Assembly: GCF_900167475.1 (NCBI RefSeq)
Contig: NZ_LT796768.1
Location: 1,550,001 to 1,614,000 of the forward strand
Reading direction: 5' to 3'
Length of the DNA stretch: 64,000 nucleotides
Source of the DNA: Aeromicrobium choanae
Lineage (GTDB): Bacteria; Actinomycetota; Actinomycetes; Propionibacteriales; Nocardioidaceae
A program made the translations under genes and the position numbers. Shown here in pieces: positions 17,755-29,560 of this stretch (position 1 is its first letter; every line of letters begins with the position of its first letter). The notes beneath the pieces are model-generated. The model was not told where the DNA came from. It was given only the letters and a program-made list of their open reading frames with translations, and did not search any database.

Positions 17755-17772
17755 TGTGGAACGGACCCAAGA

Positions 17773-18306
17773 TCAATATGCGAAGACATGGACGCTGAGA
17801 ACGTCAATCTCTCTTCGCGGTTCCCCGAAGAAAGCACCCAAGCGTCTGGACACAATACGGAACGGTCGCTCTCGCGGCGAGCCGTCCGCCTTCCAATTGT
17901 TGTACGGGACGATCAGGAACAAGTGATGCGCATCTGCGGCGACGTGCGCCTTCCACAAGTCCTTGAGATCGTGATTGTTGGTCGTCGTCCCACCCCGTTC
18001 GACCTCAGCCAAGATGCCTCGTCCCTCAGCGATCGGGAAGAAGAAATCAGGGCGTGCCTGTGTGACCAGTCCGCTTTGCGGGGTGAGCACCACCTCCGTG
18101 CCGAACCCCAGGTCCTCGCACAGGAGCGCTGTGAAGTGATCCTGGATAGATTTGCTCGGCGCGCCGTGCACGTGGAGAGCCGAAAGCTCAACCTGCGTGG
18201 ATGCGATGTGTTCCACGAGTCGCTGCGCCAGACGATCGACGTGGGCCAGCTCGGCAGAGAGTTCAGGTGGAACGGCCGCCTTCACGTGCCGCACGTACCC
18301 ATCCAC
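17773..18306 (-). CDS. Hypothetical protein, possible PD-(D/E)xK nuclease-like fold
   Basis: A 177-residue protein whose codon use and base composition are visibly less GC-rich than its neighbours. The region 84-104 reads ARPDFFFPIAEGRGILAEVER: Pro86-Asp87, a short turn, then Glu101-Val-Glu103 on a hydrophobic strand. This resembles the PD-(D/E)xK nuclease core, with the final Lys replaced by Glu. A conserved-looking acidic residue upstream (CEDLGFG, about 64) and the later strand HHLFLIVPYNNW fit such a fold. No complete restriction system or methylase is adjacent. It lies just past the 3' end of tRNA-Ala, a common entry site for acquired DNA. The start is GTG at 18306. Confidence is good for a gene, low for the fold. 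Confidence 0.6.
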   Translation of the reverse strand: MDGYVRHVKAAVPPELSAELAHVDRLAQRLVEHIASTQVELSALHVHGAPSKSIQDHFTALLCEDLGFGTEVVLTPQSGLVTQARPDFFFPIAEGRGILAEVERGGTTTNNHDLKDLWKAHVAADAHHLFLIVPYNNWKADGSPRERPFRIVSRRLGAFFGEPRREIDVLSVHVFAY

Positions 18307-18357
18307 CGCCCCAGCTTCTCAGCTCAGTGGCCGCCACAAACTGGATTCGAAAGGAAG

Positions 18358-18370
18358 CGCCCCGGGGGCG
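18358..18370 (-). terminator. Possible terminator downstream of tRNA-Ala
   Basis: CGCCCC and GGGGCG form a short perfect stem. On the minus strand it is followed by CTTCCTTTCG, a modest T-rich tail. It lies about 60 bases past the end of the tRNA. Confidence 0.4.
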
Positions 18371-18432
18371 GTCATCTTTTTCGGCACGCGCTGAACAGTG
18401 AAGTGCGAAGCAGGTTCGTGCCGGTCATGTGG

Positions 18433-18505
18433 TGGAGCCTAGGGGACTCGAACCCCTAACCCCCTGCTTGCAAAGCAGGTGCGCTACCAATTGCGCCAAG
18501 GCCCC
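18433..18505 (-). tRNA. tRNA-Ala (anticodon UGC)
   Basis: A 73-base cloverleaf on the minus strand: acceptor GGGGCCT with AGGCTCC (one G-U pair), D arm GCGC...GCGC, anticodon stem CCTGC/GCAGG with loop TTTGCAA, T arm AGGGG/CCCCT with TTCGAGT. The 3' CCA is encoded (18430-18432). It is the last gene of the tRNA-Ile / DLW-39 / tRNA-Ala group. Confidence 0.95.
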
Positions 18506-18519
18506 GTGGTGGGAGAGCG

Positions 18520-18633
18520 TCAGACCGGATCGCTGTGCTGAGCCCAAGCATCGGGCTGCGCTGCGGACTTGCGGCGGTTCGCGAACCAGACGGCTCCGGC
18601 AACCGCGAGTGCCAGGGTGAGGATCTTCTTCAC
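18520..18633 (-). CDS. DLW-39 family small protein
   Basis: A 37-residue protein with an N-terminal hydrophobic helix after two lysines (KKILTLALAVAGAVWFA), a basic patch NRRK, and the tail PDAWAQHSDPV. It belongs to the tiny DLW-39 family, found between tRNA-Ile and tRNA-Ala downstream of gyrA across actinobacteria. Here the eponymous DLW reads DAW. The GTG start at 18633 has a strong AAGGAGGA site. Its function is unknown; the conserved position between two tRNAs suggests co-transcription and processing. Confidence 0.85.
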   Translation of the reverse strand: MKKILTLALAVAGAVWFANRRKSAAQPDAWAQHSDPV

Positions 18634-18650
18634 GTCGACTCCTCCTTCGG

Positions 18651-18725
18651 TGGGCCTAGATGGACTTGAACCATCGACCTCTTCCTTATCAGGGAAGCGC
18701 TCTAACCGAGCTGAGCTATAGGCCC
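18651..18725 (-). tRNA. tRNA-Ile (anticodon GAU)
   Basis: A 75-base cloverleaf on the minus strand: acceptor GGGCCTA with TAGGCCC, D arm GCTC...GAGC, anticodon stem CTTCC/GGAAG with loop CTGATAA, T arm GATGG/CCATC with TTCAAGT. The next genomic bases are CCG, so the 3' CCA is not encoded. Confidence 0.95.
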
Positions 18726-18799
18726 CGGGCAGCAATAGATGAGATTACCCCAAGGTCCGGCACGAGTTCCAATCGGGTCCGTGAGGGACCCGTCACCCT

Positions 18800-18862
18800 C
18801 CGCGAGTGGCGCAGAAAGGCCCGCCACTCGACGAGTGGCGGGCCGATTCGCGCCACTCGCGG
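18800..18862. terminator. Nested double palindrome between DUF3566 gene and tRNA-Ile
   Basis: Outer 13-bp arms CCGCGAGTGGCGC (18800-18812) and complement (18850-18862) enclose 5-base internal loops and inner 13-bp arms GGCCCGCCACTCG (18818-18830) and complement (18832-18844) around a single base. The motif CGAGTGGCG occurs four times, alternating in orientation. It lies 25 bases after the DUF3566 stop and is the likely terminator of the gyrBA operon, though much longer than needed. Confidence 0.65.
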
Positions 18863-18886
18863 GGAGTGGGCGCGGGGGTCTGCGGA

Positions 18887-19865
18887 CTACTTGCGCTCGC
18901 CGAACGTCAACTCGATGCCGCCGAGGATGCCGGCCGCCAGATTGTACAGGTGGGCGGCGATCGTGGCCAGGGCGGTCATGAAGATGACGTTCAGGCTCGA
19001 CACCAGCAGCGTGAGGCCCACGACGCGGCCGAAGCCCAGGTACTCGGTGATGTCGAAGCCGGAGGCGTCGTCGGCGAGCACGTTGGAGACGCTGTCGTTG
19101 AGGGCGCCCCACACGCCGGTGATCTGCATGACGAGCCAGAACACGGTGACCGCGACGACGCTGACGACCATGAGCGCGACCGAGACCACGAACGACATCT
19201 TCGTGACGCTCCACGGCTCGACGTGGCTCAGCTTCAGGCGCGCCGACCGACCGGAGTCGGCGGCGGGCGCCGTGGTGGTCTGGACGGACTTCGCGGGCTT
19301 CTTCGACTCGGACTTCTTCGACTCGGGCTTGGGCTCCGGTGCCTTCTTCGGCTCCGGCGCGGCCTTCTGCTCGGGCTTCGGGGCAGCCGGAGCGGGAGCA
19401 GACGGAGCCGGAGCAACCGCCGGAGCGGCTGCGGCAGTCGCGCCCGCGGCGGTGGCGCCAGCGACACCCGCGCCGGCCACACCGGCAGCAGCGCCGGCCT
19501 GACCCGGAGCCTTCTTCGGGACAGCCGCCGGCGCGTCCTTCTTCGCCGGCGCCGGGCGCTCGGGTGTCTTCTGCTGCGGCTGGCCCGACGGCTTCTTCTC
19601 CGCGGGCTTGGCCGGCGGATCGGCCGGCACGGCCTTCATCGTCTGCGTGGGCCGGTCGTCCACGGGCGGGGCCGCGGGCTTGGGCGGAGCGGGCTGGTCG
19701 TCGCGCACCGCGGGGATCACCGCAGTGGTGTCCGGGGTCGCCTTGGTCGTGCGGGCGTACTCGGCCTTCGTCAGCGGGCGGCGCGCCGTGACCGACGGGG
19801 TCGTCCCGTTCGCCTTGGCGTTCTTCGCAGGCACGCCGTTCTGCTGACCGTTGTCCGGCTTCTGC

Positions 19866-19873
<8 letters not shown>
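18887..19873 (-). CDS. DUF3566 membrane protein encoded after gyrA
   Basis: A 328-residue protein. The first two thirds are low-complexity, rich in Pro, Ala and Lys (many APA/PKP repeats), and probably disordered. The C-terminal third (from about 215) is the DUF3566 domain with two membrane segments ([21 protein letters not shown] and [30 protein letters not shown]). The GTG start overlaps the gyrA stop by eight bases. Conserved synteny with gyrA is known across actinobacteria (Rv0007 in Mycobacterium tuberculosis), and a link with polar growth has been discussed, but no mechanism is visible here. Confidence 0.85.
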
Positions 19874-22427
<2,554 letters not shown>

Positions 22428-22501
22428 TTCTGTGTCCTTCGTTCCGTGGTCTCGTGCCGCTGACTAGCCGGGCGCCTCGACCACCGGGTGGTTCGGTGGG
22501 G

Positions 22502-24490
<1,989 letters not shown>

Positions 24491-24496
24491 CCAATC

Positions 24497-24502
24497 AGTA
24501 TA
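24497..24502 (-). promoter_or_regulatory. -10 hexamer TATACT of the gyrase operon (leaderless gyrB)
   Basis: TATACT on the minus strand, six bases, then GTG at 24490. No convincing -35 is seen. The 216-base gap to the divergent PAP2 gene also contains TTCGTCCACAGGTG (24556-24569), close to part of repeat copy C and to DnaA boxes. Confidence 0.6.
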
Positions 24503-24706
24503 CGGGCCCATTCTGTGCGTCTGACGCCACGACACCTTCTGTGGAGCGTTCTTCCTTCGTCCACAGGTGCCGCTGAACGGCGCTAGAAGGGCTCTGGGAG
24601 GCGCGACGAGGGGGTCGACCAAGGTGGCCATCGTCCGGCCTCGGTTTCGCTCGCTCCTGCGCCGTGTGGCGGGTTCGCGTCACCGGCGGTCTGGGAGGCT
24701 GGAGAC

Positions 24707-25504
24707 GTGAGCTCCACGACCCGCCTGCCCGCACGGGTGTCGGTACCGGCGCTGGTGACCGGCGCAGCGGCCGTCACCGCCTTCGTCCTGCTGGTGCGCG
24801 TGGCGTTGTCCTCCGCACGGGGCCAGGCCGCCGACGAGCAGGCGATGCTCACCGTCGCTGCCGGGCGCGAGGCCGAGCTGACCCTGCTGTCCATCCTGGG
24901 ACGCGTGCCGATCTGGTCGGCCGCGACGCTCGCCGTGGTGTGCCTGCTGCTGGCCGCGCGGCGCCACCACTGGCGCGCCGTCTTCGCCGCGGCGGTCGTC
25001 ATCGTGGGGTCGAACGTCACCACCCAGGTCCTCAAGCACGGCCTGCTCGAGCGTCCCGACCTCGGCCACGGGGTCCACAACTCGCTGCCCAGCGGGCACG
25101 TGACCGTGGTGGTCTCGGTCGTGGCCGCGCTGCTGATCGTCGTCCCCGCCGCGGCGCGAGCGCCGATCGCGGGCCTGGGCACCTTCGCCTCCGGGCTGAC
25201 CGGCCTGTCCACGATCGTGGCCGGGTGGCACCGTCCCGCCGACGTCGTGGCGGCCCTGCTGGTGGTGCTGGCGTGGTGCGCCATCGCCGTGATGATCCAC
25301 GGTGGGCGGCGGGCCCGCACGCGGGCCGTCCTGCCCACGGCGCTGGCCGGAGCGGCCTGCTCCCTGCTGGGCATCGTGCTGATCGGGGTGCGTCCGGTGG
25401 CGGGGATGGACGGTTTCCTCGACGCGTCGCTCGTGCTCGGCGCCGTCGCGCTCGTGTCGGCCCTCGTGGTGTCCGCCATGGCGTGGATCAGCCCCGAGGC
25501 CTGA
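24707..25504 (+). CDS. PAP2-superfamily membrane phosphatase
   Basis: A 265-residue integral membrane phosphatase with six or more helices. The three catalytic motifs of the type 2 phosphatidic-acid phosphatase family are present: KHGLLERPD (KxxxxxxRP), SLPSGH (PSGH) and STIVAGWHRPADV (the His and Asp of SRxxxxxHxxxD, with the SR part degenerate). Such enzymes dephosphorylate lipid phosphates, including undecaprenyl diphosphate, at the outer membrane face; the substrate here is not determined. GTG start with GGAG upstream. Confidence 0.85.
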   Translation: MSSTTRLPARVSVPALVTGAAAVTAFVLLVRVALSSARGQAADEQAMLTVAAGREAELTLLSILGRVPIWSAATLAVVCLLLAARRHHWRAVFAAAVVIVGSNVTTQVLKHGLLERPDLGHGVHNSLPSGHVTVVVSVVAALLIVVPAAARAPIAGLGTFASGLTGLSTIVAGWHRPADVVAALLVVLAWCAIAVMIHGGRRARTRAVLPTALAGAACSLLGIVLIGVRPVAGMDGFLDASLVLGAVALVSALVVSAMAWISPEA

Positions 25505-25510
25505 GACGAC

Positions 25511-25996
25511 TCAGCCGTAGGTGTCGCGGGGGCCGCGGCCCTTCACCGAGCGTCGGCCCTTCTTCCAGCTGGGCGCCTGGGGCCCGCGGACGTCGATCCG
25601 CAGCACCTGACCGTCGCCGAGCTCCTCGTTCAGCTTCGCGACGAGCCGCGGCGCGAGCATCTTGAGCTCCTTGGCCCACGCCGTGGAGCTGGTCTCGAGG
25701 TAGACGACGCCATCGGTGAAGTGGTCGACCTTGCAGTGCTGCGCCACCTCGGGACCGACGATCGAGGCCCAGTCGGAGAACACTCGCGAGGCGGCGAGCC
25801 GGTCGTTCCAGCCCTGGTTCCTCACCATCTCGCCGAGCACGTCGCCGAGGGCGACCCCGTCCTCGCGGCCCGGGCGCCGCGCGGGAGCGTTCCGGCGGAT
25901 CGGTCGCCGGGTGCGCGCGGGCGGGGCGTTGCCGTTGCGGTAGGCGTCGGCGATCTCGCGCGCGAGGCGCAGGACGTCCTCGTTGTCGTCAGTCAC
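25511..25996 (-). CDS. DUF721 (DciA-like) protein
   Basis: A 161-residue protein of the DUF721 family, encoded after recF in actinobacteria. The N-terminal third is basic and Pro/Arg-rich ([17 protein letters not shown]). The DUF721 domain follows ([34 protein letters not shown], then [28 protein letters not shown]), which has a KH-like fold. DUF721 proteins include DciA, the ancestral loader or operator of the replicative helicase, and the place next to dnaA, dnaN and recF suits that. The GTG start overlaps the recF end by eight bases. Confidence 0.87.
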   Translation of the reverse strand: MTDDNEDVLRLAREIADAYRNGNAPPARTRRPIRRNAPARRPGREDGVALGDVLGEMVRNQGWNDRLAASRVFSDWASIVGPEVAQHCKVDHFTDGVVYLETSSTAWAKELKMLAPRLVAKLNEELGDGQVLRIDVRGPQAPSWKKGRRSVKGRGPRDTYG

Positions 25997-27116
25997 GCGG
26001 CGTCACCACCGCGCCGGCGACGTCGAACGACTGGCCCACGAGCTCGGTCGGCACGTCGCCCTCGACCGCGGCCGTGACGAGCACCTGCTCGGCACCGGCG
26101 ACCCGGGCGGCCAGCCGCGAGCGGCGGTCGCTGTCGAGCTCGGCGAACACGTCGTCGAGGATCAGGATCGGGTCGTCGCCGTCCTCGCGCAGCAGCGCGA
26201 ACGCCGCGAGGCGCAGGGCCAGCGCGAGCGACCAGGACTCGCCGTGGCTGGCGTACCCCTTCGCCGGGAGGTCGCCGATCCCGAGCAGCACGTCGTCGCG
26301 GTGCGGGCCGACGAGGCTGATGCCGCGCTCGAGCTCCTCACGGCGGCGCCGGCCGATCTCGTCGAGCAGGGCCTTGGCGATGTCGTCGGGATCGCGGAGC
26401 TCCTCGACGCCCTCGACCGAGGGCTTGTAGACGAGGGAGACCACCTGGCGCTCGGCCGCGGCCCCCGCCGCGACGTCGCGGTACGCGTCGGTGGCGTGCG
26501 GTGCGAGGGCATCGAGGAGGGCCAGTCGTGCCGCAACCAGCTGACCACCCGTGCGCGCGAGGTTCTCGTCCCAGATGTCCAGCGTGGAGATCTCCACGTT
26601 GCTGCGCCGGCCCGCGGTCTTCAGCAGGGTGTTGCGCTGCTTGAGGACGCGGTCGTAATCGGCCTTGACTCCCGCGAAGCGGGGCGTGCGCATGACGACG
26701 AGGTGGTCGAGGAAGCGCCGCCGGTCGGACGGGTCGCCCTTCACCAGCGCCAGATCCTCGGGCGAGAACAGCACCGTGCGCGCGATCCCTACGAGGTCGC
26801 GCACGCGGGGCAGCGGGTTGCCGTTCACGCGGGCGCGGTTCGACCGGCCCGGCGTGATCTCCAGCTCCAGCAGCGCCGAACGGTCCTCGCGCTGCAGCTG
26901 GGCGCGGACGATCGCCCGTTCCGCGCCGGCCCGCACGAGGGGAGTGTCGGACGACACCCGGTGGGAGTCCAGGGTGGCGAGGTAGTCGATCGCCTCGACC
27001 AGGTTGGTCTTGCCCTGCCCGTTGGCACCGACGAACGCCACCGGCCCCGGGCGCAGCTCGATCTCGACCGAGCCGTACGACCGGAAGTCGGCCAGCTCGA
27101 GTCGGGTCACGTGCAT
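25989..27116 (-). CDS. recF: DNA replication and repair protein RecF
   Basis: A 375-residue SMC-like ATPase that binds gapped DNA and helps load RecA. Walker A is [19 protein letters not shown] near 30-48, the signature is [10 protein letters not shown] (after DPSDR), and Walker B is [14 protein letters not shown] near 315, followed by the D-loop. The ATG at 27116 is six bases after TAGGCT (27123-27128), so recF has its own leaderless promoter within the origin cluster. It overlaps the downstream DUF721 gene. Confidence 0.95.
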   Translation of the reverse strand: MHVTRLELADFRSYGSVEIELRPGPVAFVGANGQGKTNLVEAIDYLATLDSHRVSSDTPLVRAGAERAIVRAQLQREDRSALLELEITPGRSNRARVNGNPLPRVRDLVGIARTVLFSPEDLALVKGDPSDRRRFLDHLVVMRTPRFAGVKADYDRVLKQRNTLLKTAGRRSNVEISTLDIWDENLARTGGQLVAARLALLDALAPHATDAYRDVAAGAAAERQVVSLVYKPSVEGVEELRDPDDIAKALLDEIGRRRREELERGISLVGPHRDDVLLGIGDLPAKGYASHGESWSLALALRLAAFALLREDGDDPILILDDVFAELDSDRRSRLAARVAGAEQVLVTAAVEGDVPTELVGQSFDVAGAVVTPRD

Positions 27117-27122
27117 GGGCCC

Positions 27123-27128
27123 AGCCTA
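27123..27128 (-). promoter_or_regulatory. -10 hexamer TAGGCT for recF (leaderless)
   Basis: TAGGCT on the minus strand, six bases, then ATG at 27116. Confidence 0.5.
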
Positions 27129-27155
27129 CGGCCGGCGAGCGCGCGGGCCTCAGGC

Positions 27156-28058
27156 TCAGGCGGGGGGAACGTCAGGGCTCTCCTCGGCGGCACGGACGGC
27201 GTGGCCGCCGAACTGCTGGCGCATCGCGGCGACGGCCTGCATCGCGGCCGACTCGTCCTGGCGCGACACGAATCGTGCGAAGAGCGAGGCGGCGATCGTG
27301 GGCGCGGGCACCGAGTTGGCGATCGCGGCCTCGACGGTCCAGCGGCCCTCGCCCGAGTCCTCGGCATAGCCGCGGATCTGCGACAGGTGCGGATCGTCCT
27401 GCAGTGCCTTCACCAGCAGGTCGAGCAGCCAGGAGCGGACGACCGTGCCGACACGCCACGAGTTCAGCACCTCGGTGACGTTGTCGACCATGTCGACGGC
27501 CTCGAGCAGCTCGTAGCCCTCGGCGTAGGCCTGCATCATGGCGTACTCGATGCCGTTGTGGACCATCTTGCTGAAGTGGCCGGCGCCGACCTTGCCGGCG
27601 TGGACGAAGCCGTTCTCGGCATCGGGGCGCAGGGCGTCGAAGGCCGGCTGCACCTTCGCGATGTCGGCGGCGTCGCCACCGGCCATCAGCGCGTAGCCGT
27701 TCTCCAGGCCCCACACGCCGCCGCTGACACCGCAGTCGACGTAGCCGATGTTCTTCTCGGCGAGCTGGGCCGCGTGGATCTCGTCATCGGTCCAGCGCGA
27801 GTTGCCGCCGTCGACGACCACGTCGCCCTCTGACAGCAGCTCCTTGAGCTCGGTGATGGTGCTGTGCGTGGGGTCGCCGTGCGGGACCATCACCCACACG
27901 ACCTTCGGCGACGGCAGCTGCTCGACCATCTCGGCGAGCGAGCCGGCGTCGCTGAGCTCGGGGTCGCGGTCGTAGCCGACCACGGTGAGGCCGGCATTGC
28001 GCATGCGCGAACGCATGTTGCCGCCCATCTTTCCCAGTCCGACGAGTCCGATGTGCAT
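27156..28058 (-). CDS. gnd: 6-phosphogluconate dehydrogenase, short decarboxylating form
   Basis: A 300-residue enzyme of the short (about 300, not 470) 6PGDH class usual in actinobacteria, converting 6-phosphogluconate to ribulose 5-phosphate in the pentose phosphate pathway. The dinucleotide motif is GLVGLGKMGGNM at the N-terminus, the substrate loop is VVDGGNSRW, and the catalytic region is CGVSGGVWGLENGYALMAGG with KMVHNGIEYAMMQAYAEG. ATG with GGAGG upstream. Its place between dnaN and recF is a conserved actinobacterial feature. Confidence 0.94.
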   Translation of the reverse strand: MHIGLVGLGKMGGNMRSRMRNAGLTVVGYDRDPELSDAGSLAEMVEQLPSPKVVWVMVPHGDPTHSTITELKELLSEGDVVVDGGNSRWTDDEIHAAQLAEKNIGYVDCGVSGGVWGLENGYALMAGGDAADIAKVQPAFDALRPDAENGFVHAGKVGAGHFSKMVHNGIEYAMMQAYAEGYELLEAVDMVDNVTEVLNSWRVGTVVRSWLLDLLVKALQDDPHLSQIRGYAEDSGEGRWTVEAAIANSVPAPTIAASLFARFVSRQDESAAMQAVAAMRQQFGGHAVRAAEESPDVPPA

Positions 28059-28084
28059 GAGCGCCTCCCGACGTCGTGGCGCGG

Positions 28085-29230
28085 TCAGTTCTGCAGGCGA
28101 ACCGGCATGATCAGGTAGCGGAATGCGCCATCGGGATCCGCTCCCACCTCCGCGACTCCGGACATCGCGGCGGGTTTGGTGTGCTGCGTGAAGGACAGGT
28201 GCACGACCGGCTCGGTCATGACCGACAGCCCCTCCAGCATGTAGTTGGGGTTGAAGCCGATCGAGATGTCGTTGCCCTCGATCGTGGCCTCGACGCTCTC
28301 GGACGCCTGCGCCTCGTCGCCGCTGCCGGCCTCGAGGAGGACCTGACCCTCGGAGAACGACAGGCGGACGGGCGTGTTGCGCTCGGCGACCAGCGCGACG
28401 CGCTTGACCGCGTCGACGAGGGTCTGGGTGCCGACGTAGGCGACCGTCTCGGCCTGGGCGGTGAACAGCTGGCGCACGCGAGGGAAGTCGCCCTCGAGCA
28501 GGCGCGTGGTGGTGCGGCGGACGCCGCCGCCGACCGTGCCCTCGAAGCCGATGAGGCCGTCGCCGTTCTCGCTGGTGGACACGGCGATCGTGATGTCGCC
28601 GCCGGCGGTGAGCGCCTTCGCGGTGTCGGACAGCACGCGGGCGGGCACGAGGGCTCGCGCGGAGATGTCGGACGCCTCGGGGTACCAGGCCAGGTCGCGC
28701 AGGCTGGCGCGGAACCGGTCGGTGGCCATGAGCGAGATCGTGGAGCCCTCGAGCTCGAGGCGGATTCCGGTGAGCAGCGGGAGCATCTCGTCGCGCGACG
28801 CGGCGGCGCTGGCCTGGCCGACCGCGGTGGCGAAGTCGTCGGCCTTGACCGTGCCCGAGGAGGTGGGCATCGCCGGGAGCTGCGGGTACTCGTCGACCGG
28901 CATGGTCTGGAGGCTGAATCGCGAGCTGCCGCACGTGACCTGCACCTTGGTGCCGTCGTGCGCGACGTCGACTGGCTTGCCGGCCGGGAGGGATCGGACG
29001 ATCTCGGCCAGGAGGCGGCCCGAGACGAGCGCCTTGCCCTCGTCGCTCACCTCGGCGGGGAGCGTGGCCCGCGTGGACGTGTCGTAGTCGAATCCCGAGA
29101 GGTGGAGCTCGTCGCCGACGGTCTCGAGCAGCAGACCGGTGAGGACGGGGACGCTCGGACGGGTCGGCAGACTCCGGGCGGTCCAGCCGACGGCGTCGGC
29201 GAGGGTGTCGCGATCGATGCGGAACTTCAC
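28085..29230 (-). CDS. dnaN: DNA polymerase III beta subunit (sliding clamp)
   Basis: A 381-residue ring-forming clamp with three repeated domains. Recognisable parts are KFRIDRDTLADAVGWTARSLPTRP at the start, LLTGIRLELEGSTISLMATDRFR in the second domain and the C-terminal YLIMPVRL hydrophobic pocket that holds polymerase and repair partners. The GTG start at 29230 follows a GAGAGG site. It is transcribed from the oriC side, downstream of dnaA on the same strand. Confidence 0.96.
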   Translation of the reverse strand: MKFRIDRDTLADAVGWTARSLPTRPSVPVLTGLLLETVGDELHLSGFDYDTSTRATLPAEVSDEGKALVSGRLLAEIVRSLPAGKPVDVAHDGTKVQVTCGSSRFSLQTMPVDEYPQLPAMPTSSGTVKADDFATAVGQASAAASRDEMLPLLTGIRLELEGSTISLMATDRFRASLRDLAWYPEASDISARALVPARVLSDTAKALTAGGDITIAVSTSENGDGLIGFEGTVGGGVRRTTTRLLEGDFPRVRQLFTAQAETVAYVGTQTLVDAVKRVALVAERNTPVRLSFSEGQVLLEAGSGDEAQASESVEATIEGNDISIGFNPNYMLEGLSVMTEPVVHLSFTQHTKPAAMSGVAEVGADPDGAFRYLIMPVRLQN

Positions 29231-29560
29231 GTTCGAGGGCCTCTCATTCGTCAGTCGAATCCTGCCACGGTGAGCCTTCTTCCACACCCATGGGTGCTGG
29301 TGACTTCGACTCGGGTTTCGGTCTTAGTACTTTCCGTCGTCGTAGTAGGGCCTGTGGATTCGGTGGACAACCGGTGTTTGTGCTGGTCAGCGGCGTTTCA
29401 GCCGGTGGATGAAGTTGTGTTCGGCGCAGTGGGGGGACTCGCTCGGGCTGTGGACGATCATCGCGTGTTCACATGTCATTCACATGCAGATCGCCGGGAT
29501 GCACCGTTTCGGGCCCTTCATGCACAGGTGTGTCCCCAGGTGTGGGTGGGGCGGAGGTGC
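29231..29560. other. Candidate chromosome origin oriC (dnaA-dnaN gap)
   Basis: This 330-base gap holds at least seven degenerate DnaA boxes: GGTGGACAA (29362) and TGTGGACGA (29449) each differ by one base from TGTGGACAA, with weaker ones at 29278, 29353, 29404, 29465 and 29476. The local sequence is richer in A and T than its surroundings (for example around 29305-29345). A palindrome CACCCATGGGTG lies at 29285-29296. The dnaA-dnaN gap is oriC in other actinobacteria, and parS sites flank the region. Confidence 0.72.

Noticed and set aside
18358-18380. Plus-strand terminator (CGCCCC/GGGGCG stem followed by CATCTTTTTC)
   Set aside because: It has a good T-run on the plus strand, but no plus-strand gene ends there, so it was kept only as a possible minus-strand terminator.
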